In this document: positions 16,537 through 24,665 of the stretch, piece by piece | Numbering within the stretch: the stretch's first letter is position 1 | How the letters are laid out: each line of letters begins with the position of its first letter | The notes under the pieces: generated by a model | What the model was told of the DNA's origin: nothing | Database searches by the model: none | Seen by the model: the letters and a program-made list of their open reading frames with translations, nothing else | NCBI RefSeq assembly: GCF_017656375.1 | Contig: NZ_JACDOB010000013.1 | Span: 1 to 46,541, forward strand | Direction: 5' to 3' | Length of the DNA: 46,541 nucleotides | From: Thermovirga sp. | Lineage (GTDB): Bacteria > Synergistota > Synergistia > Synergistales > Thermovirgaceae | Program-made: the position numbers and the translations under genes

Positions 16537-17062
16537 GGGAACTACTATTTTATGTATTAGAAAAAATGGCAAGGTTGCTATGGTCGGGGACGGCCAGGTT
16601 ACTTTGGGCGATCAAGTAGTCAAAGGCAGTGCAAGGAAGGTAAGACGCCTATATCACGACAAAGTTTTGTGTGGTTTTGCCGGCGCTACAGCAGATGCCA
16701 TGACTTTGTTGGAGCGTTTCGAGAGGCAGCTGGATGAGCAGTCCGGAAACTTGATGCGAGCTGCGGTAGCTCTGGTCAAGGATTGGAGAACCGATAAAGC
16801 CCTTCGTAGGCTTGAGGCTATGATGCTAGTAGCAGACATAAACCAGACCCTCCTGTTATCAGGAGCAGGAGACATTATCGAGCCTGAGGGGGATGCTTCT
16901 TCCATAGGATCTGGGTCGGGTTACGCGCTGGCGGCAGCCAGGGCGTTTATAGAGGCTGGTCTGACAGATGCTGAGTTGATAGCCAGAAAATCTTTAGAGA
17001 TTGCTGCTGGGATATGTATTTATACCAACAGCGTTTTGACCGTGGAGGTGCTTGAGTCTTGA
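16529..17062 (+). CDS. hslV: HslV (ClpQ) protease subunit
   Basis: A 177-residue threonine protease forming double hexamer rings. After a four-residue prosequence (MFKG) comes the nucleophile Thr in '[20 protein letters not shown]' (T5), with the conserved lysine in 'GSARKVRRL'. This short prosequence is common outside Proteobacteria, whereas Bacillus uses Ser. The HslU ATPase gene follows with a TTGA overlap, giving a complete HslVU protease. Confidence 0.95.
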   Translation: MFKGTTILCIRKNGKVAMVGDGQVTLGDQVVKGSARKVRRLYHDKVLCGFAGATADAMTLLERFERQLDEQSGNLMRAAVALVKDWRTDKALRRLEAMMLVADINQTLLLSGAGDIIEPEGDASSIGSGSGYALAAARAFIEAGLTDAELIARKSLEIAAGICIYTNSVLTVEVLES

Positions 17063-18468
17063 ATTTTTACAATGAAGATGCTTTAACTCCGCGAAAGATA
17101 GTTGAATATCTTGGCAGGTACATAGTTGGGCAGGATAGGGCAAAGAGAGCTGTAGCTATAGCCCTTAGGAACAGGGTGCGCAGGAGAAAGTTGCCCGAGG
17201 AAATGGCAAGGGAGATTACTCCCAAAAATATACTTATGGTTGGGCCTACTGGAGTGGGAAAGACGGAGATAGCCCGAAGGCTGTCCCAACTTGTCAATGC
17301 ACCCTTCGTTAAAATCGAAGCAACCAAATACACAGAGGTGGGTTACGTGGGCCGTGATGTTGAGTCCATGATTCGTGACCTGGTTGAAAAGGCATATCAT
17401 ATGGTGAAGGAAAGGCATTTGCAAGAAGTTCAGGAAGAAGCTGCTAGGAGAGTGGAGGAGAGGCTTCTTGATGCCCTTCTGCCTAGGCGGAAAACCAAAG
17501 AGCGAGTCTCGGATATGGTAGGGTTCTTCCTTGGCCAAAGTGACACAGGGGAAGTTGAGCATGAGGAGCCCGAAGACACGAAAAGGCAGGCCACCAGGGA
17601 AAAACTTAGAACCCTCCTTAGAGAAGGCAAATTGGATTCAAGGGAGATAGAAGTTGAGTTAACTGAATCTGCCCAGGTGGGCATCCCTGTTTTAGGAGCC
17701 CCGGGCATGGATGAGATGGGCATAAATCTTGGCGAGATGCTGAGCGGATTGTTTCCTAAAAAACGGAGAAGGGTGACAATGACAGTTGCCGAGGCGAAAA
17801 AGGCTCTGCAGGCGGAGGAGGCGGAAAAACTAATAGATCACGATGCCATATCAAAAGAAGCAGTGAGGAAAGCCCAAGAAGAAGGGATAATATTTATTGA
17901 CGAATTGGATAAGGTGGCTTCTGCCTCTAGTCCAGGATCCGGGCCAGATGTGAGCCGCGAAGGGGTTCAAAGAGACCTGCTTCCCATAATTGAGGGTTGC
18001 ACAGTAAACACCAAGTACGGCCCTATCCGCACAGATCATATTCTTTTCATAGGGGCAGGAGCTTTTCACAAAGTAAAGCCTTCTGATCTGATTCCAGAGC
18101 TTCAGGGTAGGCTTCCTCTGAGAGTTGAGCTAAACCCCCTTACGCAGGAGGACTTAGCCCGAATTTTAGTGGAACCGGAAAACAGCCTTTTGAAGCAGTA
18201 TAAGGCATTACTGGAGACTGAAGAAGTTGAATTAGTCTTTACTGAAGATGGAATAGCTGAGATAGCTTCCATAGCTGCTAGGATGAACCTGGAAATGGAA
18301 AATATAGGGGCAAGAAGGCTTCACACCATATTGGAGACCCTTTTGGAGGAGATACAGTTTGAAGCTCCGGAAAGAAAGGGAGAAGTTGTGACAGTGGATG
18401 CAAAAGTAGTGAAAGAAAAATTGCACAGCGTAGTAGCTGATACAGATCTCAGGAAGTATCTTCTTTAA
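17059..18468 (+). CDS. hslU: HslU (ClpY) ATPase
   Basis: A 469-residue AAA+ unfoldase that feeds substrates to HslV. Walker A is 'GPTGVGKT' (62-69) and Walker B is in '[11 protein letters not shown]'; an acidic intermediate domain lies between them (about 130-230). The C-terminal '...DLRKYLL' is the hydrophobic tail that docks into HslV. TTG 17059 overlaps the hslV stop (TTGA), so the pair is translationally coupled. Confidence 0.96.
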   Translation: MNFYNEDALTPRKIVEYLGRYIVGQDRAKRAVAIALRNRVRRRKLPEEMAREITPKNILMVGPTGVGKTEIARRLSQLVNAPFVKIEATKYTEVGYVGRDVESMIRDLVEKAYHMVKERHLQEVQEEAARRVEERLLDALLPRRKTKERVSDMVGFFLGQSDTGEVEHEEPEDTKRQATREKLRTLLREGKLDSREIEVELTESAQVGIPVLGAPGMDEMGINLGEMLSGLFPKKRRRVTMTVAEAKKALQAEEAEKLIDHDAISKEAVRKAQEEGIIFIDELDKVASASSPGSGPDVSREGVQRDLLPIIEGCTVNTKYGPIRTDHILFIGAGAFHKVKPSDLIPELQGRLPLRVELNPLTQEDLARILVEPENSLLKQYKALLETEEVELVFTEDGIAEIASIAARMNLEMENIGARRLHTILETLLEEIQFEAPERKGEVVTVDAKVVKEKLHSVVADTDLRKYLL

Positions 18469-18542
18469 GTGAAGGTTTATACAAAAACGTAGTATGGTGT
18501 TGTAATTCAAATAAATGAAATATCTGGAGGGATAAGCTAGTT

Positions 18543-19373
18543 ATGAATACTCCTAAGGAACTTTATGAATCAAGAGCTAAAATTAAAGATATCACAGCAA
18601 TGGAAGACCTTTTGGAAAAGGCCCGTGTAGTGAATAAGATATTACAAAACAAGAAGGATACGTCCATACAGGAATTTCAGAAACTGGCTAAGGTTTTATG
18701 CGACCTTTCCACTGCGAACGTTTACATGATAGATGGCAAGGGGAAAATTTTAGGTTATGCGTGGGTTGGTGAATATGATTGTCCTATAATGACGGATCTT
18801 CTGGAAAAAGGGTATATGCCCGAAAGTTATGTGGAGAGGCTTAATAGGTTAAATGAGTCGGTTCTCAACCATACTGACCACGGCCTTTGTGCTTATGCTG
18901 ATCACCCTTGCACTAACTCCAACAAGCATGTGGTCTATGTTCCTATATATGGCGGAGGAGATCGATTGGGGACCTTAATTTTGGCTCGTTTTGGCTATCC
19001 TTTTGACACCAGGGACCTGGTGCTAAGCGAATATTTGGCCACAGTAGTGGGTTTAGAGATGCTCAATGCGAAGGCCAGAGAGATAGAGGAAAGAGCCAGG
19101 GAGAGGCTGATCGTTCAAATGGCCATGAGAGCCTTGTCCTATTCGGAAGTTGAGTCGGTAAAGCATATAATATCCGAGTTAGGTTCTTCAGAGGGTGTAG
19201 TAGTTGCCAGTAAGGTGGCAGATAAAGCTGGCGTTACTAGGAGTGTCATTGTTAATGCCCTTAGAAAGCTTGAGAGTGCTGGAATCATAGAGAGCCGAAG
19301 TTTGGGCATGAAGGGGACCTACATAAAGATCTTGAGCCATTTATTTATGGAGGAGTTGGGTTTTTCCGAGTAA
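18543..19373 (+). CDS. codY: GTP/branched-chain amino-acid-sensing regulator CodY
   Basis: A 276-residue global repressor. The N-terminal GAF domain (about 1-160) senses branched-chain amino acids, and the C-terminal winged helix is visible in 'ASKVADKAGVTRSVIVNALR' with 'GMKGTYIKI' after it. GGAGGGATAAG precedes ATG 18543. It is in the codV-hslV-hslU-codY order known from Bacillus. In a fermenter of amino acids it would be expected to tune uptake and breakdown of peptides to supply (inference). I found no convincing CodY box in the window. Confidence 0.94.
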   Translation: MNTPKELYESRAKIKDITAMEDLLEKARVVNKILQNKKDTSIQEFQKLAKVLCDLSTANVYMIDGKGKILGYAWVGEYDCPIMTDLLEKGYMPESYVERLNRLNESVLNHTDHGLCAYADHPCTNSNKHVVYVPIYGGGDRLGTLILARFGYPFDTRDLVLSEYLATVVGLEMLNAKAREIEERARERLIVQMAMRALSYSEVESVKHIISELGSSEGVVVASKVADKAGVTRSVIVNALRKLESAGIIESRSLGMKGTYIKILSHLFMEELGFSE

Positions 19374-19390
19374 TGACCTTGTAGAGTTAA

Positions 19391-19405
19391 GATGATATAA
19401 TCATC
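19391..19405 (+). promoter_or_regulatory. Extended -10 box inside a 15-base palindrome
   Basis: GATGAT-ATA-ATCATC (19391-19405) is a perfect 6-3-6 inverted repeat. It contains TGATATAAT, an extended -10 promoter element (TATAAT at 19396-19401). No standard -35 is seen at 16-18 bases. A protein bound here would block the promoter of the S1-domain gene. Confidence 0.4.
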
Positions 19406-19519
19406 GACGTGATAAAGCAGTTCATGGAGGTGGTTGGGGGGCAAAAAGAGGCTTTTTGTGGTCTTCTTGGTTTTTACAATAATTATTTATTATCCAAAAA
19501 ATGGAGGTATCTGAACTGC

Positions 19520-19930
19520 ATGATTCAACAGAAAAGTCCCCATTCTGAGACGCTGAAAGTCGGGGATGTCGTAGATGGAACAGTTGAGCAAATTGTCCCC
19601 TACGGGGTCTTCGTTAGGTTGGAGAATGGTAAGCGGGCAATGATACACATATCAGAGCTCTCTAAGGGGTATGTCAAGAAGGTTGAAGATGTGATGGAAT
19701 TGAATCAGAAAGTGAAGGCCAAGGTTATAAAAATAGATGAACGAGGCCGAATAGATCTTTCCATCAAAAAGCTTCAGGAAGAAAGGGTGCGTCCAGCGAG
19801 GGCGAGTTCGCCAGCGGAAGACTTTGAAAAAAAATTAGCATCCTTTCTTAAAGAAAGTGAGCAGAGGATAATGGACCTCAACAAAAAATCCAGAGAAGGA
19901 AAGGGCAGCAGGGGTCGTGGCAAAAAATAG
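19520..19930 (+). CDS. S1 RNA-binding domain protein (YabR-like)
   Basis: The product has one S1/OB-fold RNA-binding domain, 'KVGDVVDGTVEQIVPYGVFV' followed by 'MIHISELSKGYV' and 'RIDLSIKKLQEE'. A basic, probably disordered tail ends in 'GKGSRGRGKK'. From ATG 19520 it is 136 residues; GGAGGT at 19503-19508 is 11 bases upstream. A GTG at 19409 in frame would add 37 residues with no similarity to the domain. This family (YabR, general stress protein 13) is thought to act on ribosomes or mRNA. It is followed by a terminator-like hairpin. Confidence 0.85.
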   Translation: MIQQKSPHSETLKVGDVVDGTVEQIVPYGVFVRLENGKRAMIHISELSKGYVKKVEDVMELNQKVKAKVIKIDERGRIDLSIKKLQEERVRPARASSPAEDFEKKLASFLKESEQRIMDLNKKSREGKGSRGRGKK

Positions 19931-20531
19931 CGAAGTGGTGTTATTGGGTAGTGGTTTGAGGGGGGAAAAATTACCCCCTCTTTTTTTTGACAGGATCACA
20001 CAAAGGGACTTAGTGGTCATAAAGAAACAGGTGAAAAATCGTAAGTTTGATGCCTCTTTGGTTTTAGGTGTGGCCAAAAGATGCGCATGGGGTATGCCTG
20101 CTGTCATAGTGTGCAGGCCCATGAAGGCTTTAGAGCCTTTCCCAACTTCATTTTGGCTTACATGTCCTTATATGGTCAAAGCTTGCGATAAGTTGGAGTC
20201 TGTTGGTGGGGTGAGGCAACTGGAGGAATACTTGAAGGGAAATTCCCAAAAGTGGAAGGCCTTTATAGTAGCCCATGCATTGGTTCGTATGGCCCTGCTT
20301 GATGAAAGTCAGAAGAATTTTCTAATCTCCAGAAAGAGGCGTATGTGGGACCTGATGCGCAAAGGGGGCCCAGGAGGAATTATGCCTAAGGACAAAGTAA
20401 CGGTAAAATGCCTTCACCTGCAGGTGGCTTCGTGGGCGGCTTTAGGATGGCATCCAGGGGAATTATGGTTTAAAACAAGCTTGCCAGCTTTTAAATGTCC
20501 CGTGTATAAGGAAAGGCCGTGTTTTTATTAG
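19917..20531 (+). CDS. DUF501 family protein
   Basis: A 204-residue cytoplasmic protein of the DUF501 family, function unknown. Recognisable pieces are 'AKRCAWGMPAVIVCRP', 'EPFPTSFWLTCPYM' and 'LESVGGVRQLEEYL'. Conserved sequence begins about residue 26. Actinobacterial members also sit next to a Ppx/GppA gene, as here. GTG 19917 overlaps the S1 gene end by 14 bases; the first 24 codons run through a terminator-like hairpin, and no other start codon lies between the hairpin and the conserved domain. Confidence 0.8.
   Translation: MAKNSEVVLLGSGLRGEKLPPLFFDRITQRDLVVIKKQVKNRKFDASLVLGVAKRCAWGMPAVIVCRPMKALEPFPTSFWLTCPYMVKACDKLESVGGVRQLEEYLKGNSQKWKAFIVAHALVRMALLDESQKNFLISRKRRMWDLMRKGGPGGIMPKDKVTVKCLHLQVASWAALGWHPGELWFKTSLPAFKCPVYKERPCFY
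19958..19988 (+). terminator. Terminator-like hairpin at the start of the DUF501 gene
   Basis: The arms GAGGGGG (19958-19964) and CCCCCTC (19974-19980) close a short A-rich loop and are followed by eight T residues (19981-19988). The hairpin can end transcripts from the S1 gene. It lies within the predicted N-terminal codons of the DUF501 frame, so it may also act as an attenuator. Confidence 0.7.
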
Positions 20532-20543
20532 GAGGTAATTAGT

Positions 20544-21452
20544 GTGGGTACGCAGTTAGGGGCTATAGATTTAGGGTCCAACTCTTTGCGCTGCTTAGTT
20601 GTGGATTACCTTGATGGGAAACTGATGTATAAGACGTCTGGTTTGTGGATTACGCGCATTTCAGAGGGGATAAGCTCCAGCAACTTCACGGCAAGAAGGA
20701 GTGCGGTTGAGCGTACCGTAGGAGCAATGAAGGAAGCTTTGAAGTTGTTTGAAGCTTTTAGGGTAGAAAAAGATGGAATGAAGGTGTTTGCAACAGAAAG
20801 TTTGAGGGCTGCAGGCAATGGAGATTCTATCAAGAAGATGATAGAGGAGCTTTGCGAAGTACCAATACAAGTTTTATCGCCTTCAGAAGAGGCTCATTTA
20901 AGTCGGAAAGGGGCGTTATTGGGCCTTAAAGAATGTGATGTGGTTTTCGACCTTGGGGGAGGCAGCCTTGAAGTTTGTGGCGAAAATTTTGCCTATTCTT
21001 TCCCGCTGGGAGCGGTTAGAATGACGAACCGTTTTGATGAGGATTGCGAGAAGATAAAAGAAGAAACAAAAAAGGCCCTTGCTGAAGCCCAGATCAAGAG
21101 CAAGTCCCTTGCAGGTGTAGGAGGCACTTCCTCTAACCTTGCCATGATGGCTAAAGGTATTGCTAATAATGAGTACCACCCTTCAAAAATTCATGGAAGC
21201 AAGATTAATTTAGAATATTTAACTCATACTTGCAGAAGGCTGAAAGCTCTTTCATTGGAGGAACGAAAGAGCATTGTGGGGCTTGAGAGCGGAAGGGAAG
21301 ATATTATAATAGCTGGGATATGCGTTATTGAAGCTTTGTTGGGTAGCCTTAAGCATAAAGAATACACTCACAGTGAGACTGACCTGCTGTGGGCGCAATG
21401 CGCTTCTATAGCTGAAGGGTATGGCATGGAAGTTAGAGGAATCCTTTTGTAA
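20544..21452 (+). CDS. ppx: Ppx/GppA family phosphatase
   Basis: A 302-residue member of the exopolyphosphatase / pppGpp phosphatase family of the actin-like ATPase fold. Motifs are 'AIDLGSNSLRCLVVDY' (N-terminal phosphate loop), 'VFDLGGGSLEV' (second phosphate loop) and 'GVGGTSSNLAMM'. It lacks the extra C-terminal domain of the 500-residue enterobacterial forms and so resembles the short Ppx seen in Actinobacteria. Whether polyphosphate or pppGpp is preferred cannot be told. GTG 20544 follows TAGGAGGT. Confidence 0.88.
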   Translation: MGTQLGAIDLGSNSLRCLVVDYLDGKLMYKTSGLWITRISEGISSSNFTARRSAVERTVGAMKEALKLFEAFRVEKDGMKVFATESLRAAGNGDSIKKMIEELCEVPIQVLSPSEEAHLSRKGALLGLKECDVVFDLGGGSLEVCGENFAYSFPLGAVRMTNRFDEDCEKIKEETKKALAEAQIKSKSLAGVGGTSSNLAMMAKGIANNEYHPSKIHGSKINLEYLTHTCRRLKALSLEERKSIVGLESGREDIIIAGICVIEALLGSLKHKEYTHSETDLLWAQCASIAEGYGMEVRGILL

Positions 21453-21470
21453 AGTGGGGAGCTGATCATA

Positions 21471-22880
21471 GTGTGGCACGGAAGGTTTAGGGAAGACACC
21501 GCAGAGATTGTACAGAAATTTACTCAATCCCTCGATATGGACTGGCGGCTTGCCAAGTATGATATATACGGAAGTATAGCGCATGCTCGCATGCTTGGCG
21601 AGTCAGGAATCATAGCAGCAGAAGAATCTCAGCTTTTAGAAAGGGGCCTTAGGCAAGTACTTGAAGAAATTCAAAAAGGCATCTTTGTCCCCAAGGAGTC
21701 GTTAGAAGATGTTCACATGAACATCGAAGCAAGGCTCACAGAACTTATAGGCCCTGTTGGGGCTAAGCTTCATACTGGGAGAAGCCGTAATGATCAATCG
21801 GCGACGACGGTTAGGCTTTTTTTGAGAAAAGAGATGGTGGATGTTGGCGATGGGCTGTTAATGCTGATGGAATCCCTGATAGACAGAGCAACGGCCCATA
21901 GAACTACAATAGTGCCGGGATACACTCACCTTCAGCAGGCTCAGCCAATAAGCATGGGACATTACTGGATGAGCCACTTTTGGGCGTTCTCAAGGGATTT
22001 AAGGCGAGTGCTGTTTGCCTTGGAGTCCATGGACGAGTGTCCTTTGGGCGCTGGGGCCCTTGCGGGTTCTACGCTTCCTTTAGATCGAGATTTCACTGCA
22101 AAGCTTTTGGGTTTTAGAAAGCCTACAGACAACAGCCTTGATTCTGTGAGTCATAGGGATCACATGTTAGATTGCCAATACGCCCTAGCGATGATCATGC
22201 TTCATGTTAGCCGTCTTTCTGAAGACCTTGTCATATATAGTTCCAGGGAATTTGGCTGGCTTGATCTGCCCGATTCTTTCTGTACCGGGTCGAGCATGAT
22301 GCCCCAAAAGAAAAACCCTGACGTTCTTGAGCTTGCAAGAGGAAGAACAGGAGGGGTTTTCGGGGATCTTGTCAATCTTACTGTTACATTGAAGGCTCTG
22401 CCCTCAACCTACAACAGAGACATGCAGGAGGACAAGCGCCCTCTGTGGAATTCCCTGCAGGTGGTTAGAGACGTATTGGAAGTTATGCCTTCGCTAGTTG
22501 CAAGGGTTGATATAAACCAAGAGAAGGCTCTGGAGTCCTTCAGGGAAGGGTTTGCCTTGGCAACAGATGTAGCGGAATACCTGGTGATGAAAGGTGTCCC
22601 ATTTAGGGAGGCTCATGCAAAAGTAGGGCGGGCTGTAAGATGGTGTCTTGACAACTACAAGGAGCTTCAGGAACTTTCCTTGGAGGAATGGAAAAAGCTC
22701 ATACCTGAGGTGGAAGAGGACCTGATGAAGCTCTTGAGCTTGGAACAGGCTGTCAATCGTCGAAATACTTACGGAGGCACTTCTTTCAAACAAGTGTCTC
22801 TTCAGATAGAAAGAGGAGTAAAACTTTTGGAGGATTACCGGGGGCAACTTGCTTCATATCCGGCAAAATTTGTTCTCTAG
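21471..22880 (+). CDS. argH: Argininosuccinate lyase
   Basis: A 469-residue lyase that splits argininosuccinate into arginine and fumarate. Diagnostic are 'HTGRSRNDQ', 'GYTHLQQAQPISMGHY' and the fumarase/aspartase signature 'GSSMMPQKKNPD', which carries the catalytic serine loop. The length matches the family. Start GTG 21471 follows GGGGAGCTGAT. No other arginine gene is in the window. Confidence 0.95.
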   Translation: MWHGRFREDTAEIVQKFTQSLDMDWRLAKYDIYGSIAHARMLGESGIIAAEESQLLERGLRQVLEEIQKGIFVPKESLEDVHMNIEARLTELIGPVGAKLHTGRSRNDQSATTVRLFLRKEMVDVGDGLLMLMESLIDRATAHRTTIVPGYTHLQQAQPISMGHYWMSHFWAFSRDLRRVLFALESMDECPLGAGALAGSTLPLDRDFTAKLLGFRKPTDNSLDSVSHRDHMLDCQYALAMIMLHVSRLSEDLVIYSSREFGWLDLPDSFCTGSSMMPQKKNPDVLELARGRTGGVFGDLVNLTVTLKALPSTYNRDMQEDKRPLWNSLQVVRDVLEVMPSLVARVDINQEKALESFREGFALATDVAEYLVMKGVPFREAHAKVGRAVRWCLDNYKELQELSLEEWKKLIPEVEEDLMKLLSLEQAVNRRNTYGGTSFKQVSLQIERGVKLLEDYRGQLASYPAKFVL

Positions 22881-22955
22881 CGGGGTTTTTGAGTGTTATG
22901 TTTTTTGTATTTTTTCTAAGCCAAAAAAATTTTTGAAAAAATTGCTCTCACACTC

Positions 22956-22984
22956 TTGACAGAGAGGCCAATGCCGGGTATATT
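22956..22984 (+). promoter_or_regulatory. Strong promoter of the tRNA cluster
   Basis: A perfect -35 TTGACA (22956-22961), a 17-base spacer and a -10 TATATT (22979-22984). Transcription would start near 22991, about 10 bases before tRNA-Lys. Confidence 0.85.
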
Positions 22985-22999
22985 GTTCCCGCTCCGTGA

Positions 23000-23075
23000 G
23001 GGCCGTTAGCTCAGTTGGCAGAGCACCGGACTTTTAATCCGGGTGTCACAGGTTCGATCCCTGTACGGCCCACCA
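23000..23075 (+). tRNA. tRNA-Lys (anticodon UUU)
   Basis: A 76-base cloverleaf: acceptor GGGCCGT/ACGGCCC, anticodon stem CCGGA/TCCGG with loop CTTTTAA (anticodon TTT), T-loop GGTTCGATCC, discriminator A and encoded CCA. Confidence 0.97.
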
Positions 23076-23094
23076 GATGTTAGCATTTAAATGC

Positions 23095-23170
23095 GGTCCC
23101 ATCGTCTAGTGGCCTAGGACACAGCCCTTTCAAGGCTGCGGCGCGGGTTCGAATCCCGCTGGGACCGCCA
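23095..23170 (+). tRNA. tRNA-Glu (anticodon UUC)
   Basis: A 76-base cloverleaf: acceptor GGTCCCA/TGGGACC, anticodon stem CAGCC/GGCTG with loop CTTTCAA (anticodon TTC), T-loop GGTTCGAATCC, discriminator G and encoded CCA. Confidence 0.97.
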
Positions 23171-23179
23171 CTTTTTGTT

Positions 23180-23255
23180 GCCGGCGTAGCTCATTAGGTA
23201 GAGCAGCGCACTCGTAATGCGCAGGTAGGCGGTTCGAGTCCGCCCGCCGGCTCCA
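23180..23255 (+). tRNA. tRNA-Thr (anticodon CGU)
   Basis: A 76-base cloverleaf: acceptor GCCGGCG/CGCCGGC, anticodon stem GCGCA/TGCGC with loop CTCGTAA (anticodon CGT, reading ACG), T-loop GGTTCGAGTCC, discriminator T and encoded CCA. Confidence 0.97.
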
Positions 23256-23265
23256 GGGATAAACC

Positions 23266-23291
23266 AAGCCACTTATGTGGCTTATTTTTTT
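23266..23291 (+). terminator. Terminator of the tRNA cluster
   Basis: A perfect 7-bp stem AAGCCAC/GTGGCTT (23266-23272 and 23277-23283) with loop TTAT, then A and seven T residues (23285-23291). It ends the Lys-Glu-Thr transcript. Confidence 0.88.
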
Positions 23292-23306
23292 ATGGAGGAA
23301 CTCTGC

Positions 23307-23960
23307 ATGACTCACAAAGTTAGGATTCTGCTAGCCAGACATGGCCAGACGGAATGGAATGCACAAAGGAGGTTTCAGGGTAAAACTGATGTCCCCTTGA
23401 ACGAATCGGGCCTTAATGAAGCCAGGATGCTTGCCGTGCGCCTAAAAAACTGGCCAGTGGATGCCATATATACCAGCCCTTTTTCAAGAGCTCTTGAGAC
23501 AGCTAAGATCGTTTCTGATTTGAATGTAAATGCTGCTAGGCTAGAGGTTCGCAGCGAGTTAGAGGAGATGAGTTTTGGGAATTGGGAAAAGCTTTCGGTT
23601 CACGATGTAGCTAAAAGCTTTCCGGGGCGTTACGAGGCGTGGAAAGATGACCCTTCAAAAGTTGTCCCTCCGGGGGGAGAGTCTTTTGAAGATGTAGTAA
23701 AAAGAGTCAAGCCAGTTTTGGACGACATATTGAATAGAGAAGATCGGGAAGTTTTAATAGTGGCCCACGGCGGTGTCATAAGGGCTATAGTTGTATTGCT
23801 GTTGGGTTTGTCTCCTTCTGGCATATGGCACATGCGCCTCGATAACTGCGCCCTTGTGGGACTGGTCTTAAAAGATGGCAAGGCGTCCCTCCTTTTTTGG
23901 AATGACACCCATCACCTTCACTTGCCTGTCAACCTTATAGAGAAGCTGTTCATTCCTTAA
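23307..23960 (+). CDS. Histidine phosphatase family (phosphoglycerate mutase-like)
   Basis: A 217-residue enzyme with the phosphohistidine signature 'LLARHGQTEWNAQRRFQG' near the N-terminus and the second catalytic histidine in 'IVAHGGVIRAI'. Members include cofactor-dependent phosphoglycerate mutases, CobC and broad phosphatases; the short form without the mutase insertion makes a phosphatase more likely. ATG 23307 is chosen because GGAGG at 23294-23298 is well spaced; a longer frame from 23277 begins in the tRNA terminator. Confidence 0.88.
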   Translation: MTHKVRILLARHGQTEWNAQRRFQGKTDVPLNESGLNEARMLAVRLKNWPVDAIYTSPFSRALETAKIVSDLNVNAARLEVRSELEEMSFGNWEKLSVHDVAKSFPGRYEAWKDDPSKVVPPGGESFEDVVKRVKPVLDDILNREDREVLIVAHGGVIRAIVVLLLGLSPSGIWHMRLDNCALVGLVLKDGKASLLFWNDTHHLHLPVNLIEKLFIP

Positions 23961-23962
23961 AG

Positions 23963-23992
23963 ATGACAACTCCACTCGATACATGGTATAAA
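23963..23992 (+). promoter_or_regulatory. Promoter of the sigma factor gene
   Basis: ATGACA (23963-23968) as -35, an 18-base spacer and TATAAA (23987-23992) preceded by TG at 23984-23985, which makes an extended -10. Transcription would start near 24000, just before a strong ribosome-binding site at 24004-24012. Confidence 0.5.
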
Positions 23993-24019
23993 AGTCATGT
24001 GGCGAGAGGAGGCTATCGC

Positions 24020-24607
24020 ATGGCTTTGCCGGATAGTGCAGAGAAAGATAAAGCGGATGTACAAGAGGAAAGCCTTTTGTGGGAAAAGGCTTGCGAAGGT
24101 GATGAAGCCGCAAGGGAAAAGCTGATTTTGATGCACAGGCCTATGGTCTTTTGGCTGGCGAAAAAGTTCAACGTCTCTCCACAGCAGTATCCTGACCTTA
24201 TTCAAGAAGGGATGGTTGCCCTCATAGAGGCTGTGGATAGGTACGATCCCTCCAGGAATATCAAGTTTTCCACATTTGCGTATTACAGAGTGAAAGGGCA
24301 GATGGCCAATTTTCTTCAAAGAGTGGAAGCCAAGGCTCCGATGCCAATTGACGAGACCTCTGTTCAGATTGTTAGCTCTGATGATTTTGATAACCTTGAA
24401 TGGAGTATGAGCCTCATGGATGAGCTGGCCAAACTTCCTGAAAGGGAAGTTGAGATAATAAAGGCATTGGTCTTGGATAACGTAAAGGCTGCAGATTTAG
24501 CTAGGGAAAAAGGGTTTGACGTAAGCCATATATATAGATTAAAACGTAAAGCTGTGGCAAAACTGAGATTGCTCTTAGGCCTTGAGGATGCAACAAAAAG
24601 CCCCTAA
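24020..24607 (+). CDS. Compact sigma-70 family RNA polymerase sigma factor
   Basis: A 195-residue alternative sigma factor. Region 2 is clear ('YPDLIQEGMVALIEAVDRYD', then 'KFSTFAYYRVKGQM'), and region 4 is 'LPEREVEIIKAL' through 'DVSHIYRLKRKAVAKL', a helix-turn-helix for the -35 box. Regions 1 and 3 are missing or very reduced, so it is a small group 3 or ECF-like factor, not the housekeeping one. ATG 24020 follows GAGAGGAGG; the in-frame ATG at 23963 lies in the promoter. It sits directly upstream of a single-pass membrane protein and the envelope gene array, which hints at an envelope role. Confidence 0.88.
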   Translation: MALPDSAEKDKADVQEESLLWEKACEGDEAAREKLILMHRPMVFWLAKKFNVSPQQYPDLIQEGMVALIEAVDRYDPSRNIKFSTFAYYRVKGQMANFLQRVEAKAPMPIDETSVQIVSSDDFDNLEWSMSLMDELAKLPEREVEIIKALVLDNVKAADLAREKGFDVSHIYRLKRKAVAKLRLLLGLEDATKSP

Positions 24608-24612
24608 TTTGT

Positions 24613-24650
24613 GATAATTATCATGCAAGGTGTATTCTCATGATAAATTA
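24613..24650 (+). repeat. Inverted repeat between sigma gene and membrane protein gene
   Basis: TAATTATCATG (24615-24625) and CATGATAAATTA (24639-24650) are nearly perfect inverted copies. The left copy itself contains the palindrome GATAATTATC (24613-24622). There is no T run after it, so it is more likely a protein-binding site than a terminator. TGATAATTATCA at 24612-24623 resembles Fur/PerR-type half sites but is shorter than their consensus. Confidence 0.45.
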
Positions 24651-24665
24651 TTGGGGGTAAGGGCT

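Noticed and set aside
18469-18542. CodY self-binding site in the AT-rich codY leader
   Set aside because: The sequence around AATTCAAATAAATGAAATA shows only a loose resemblance to the known CodY box AATTTTCWGAAAATT, too weak to call.
22881-22955. Terminator for argH in the AT-rich gap
   Set aside because: There are T and A runs but no stable GC-rich stem; I cannot support a terminator.
22956-23291. tRNA cluster as an integration site
   Set aside because: No integrase gene or duplicated tRNA 3' end is visible on either side.
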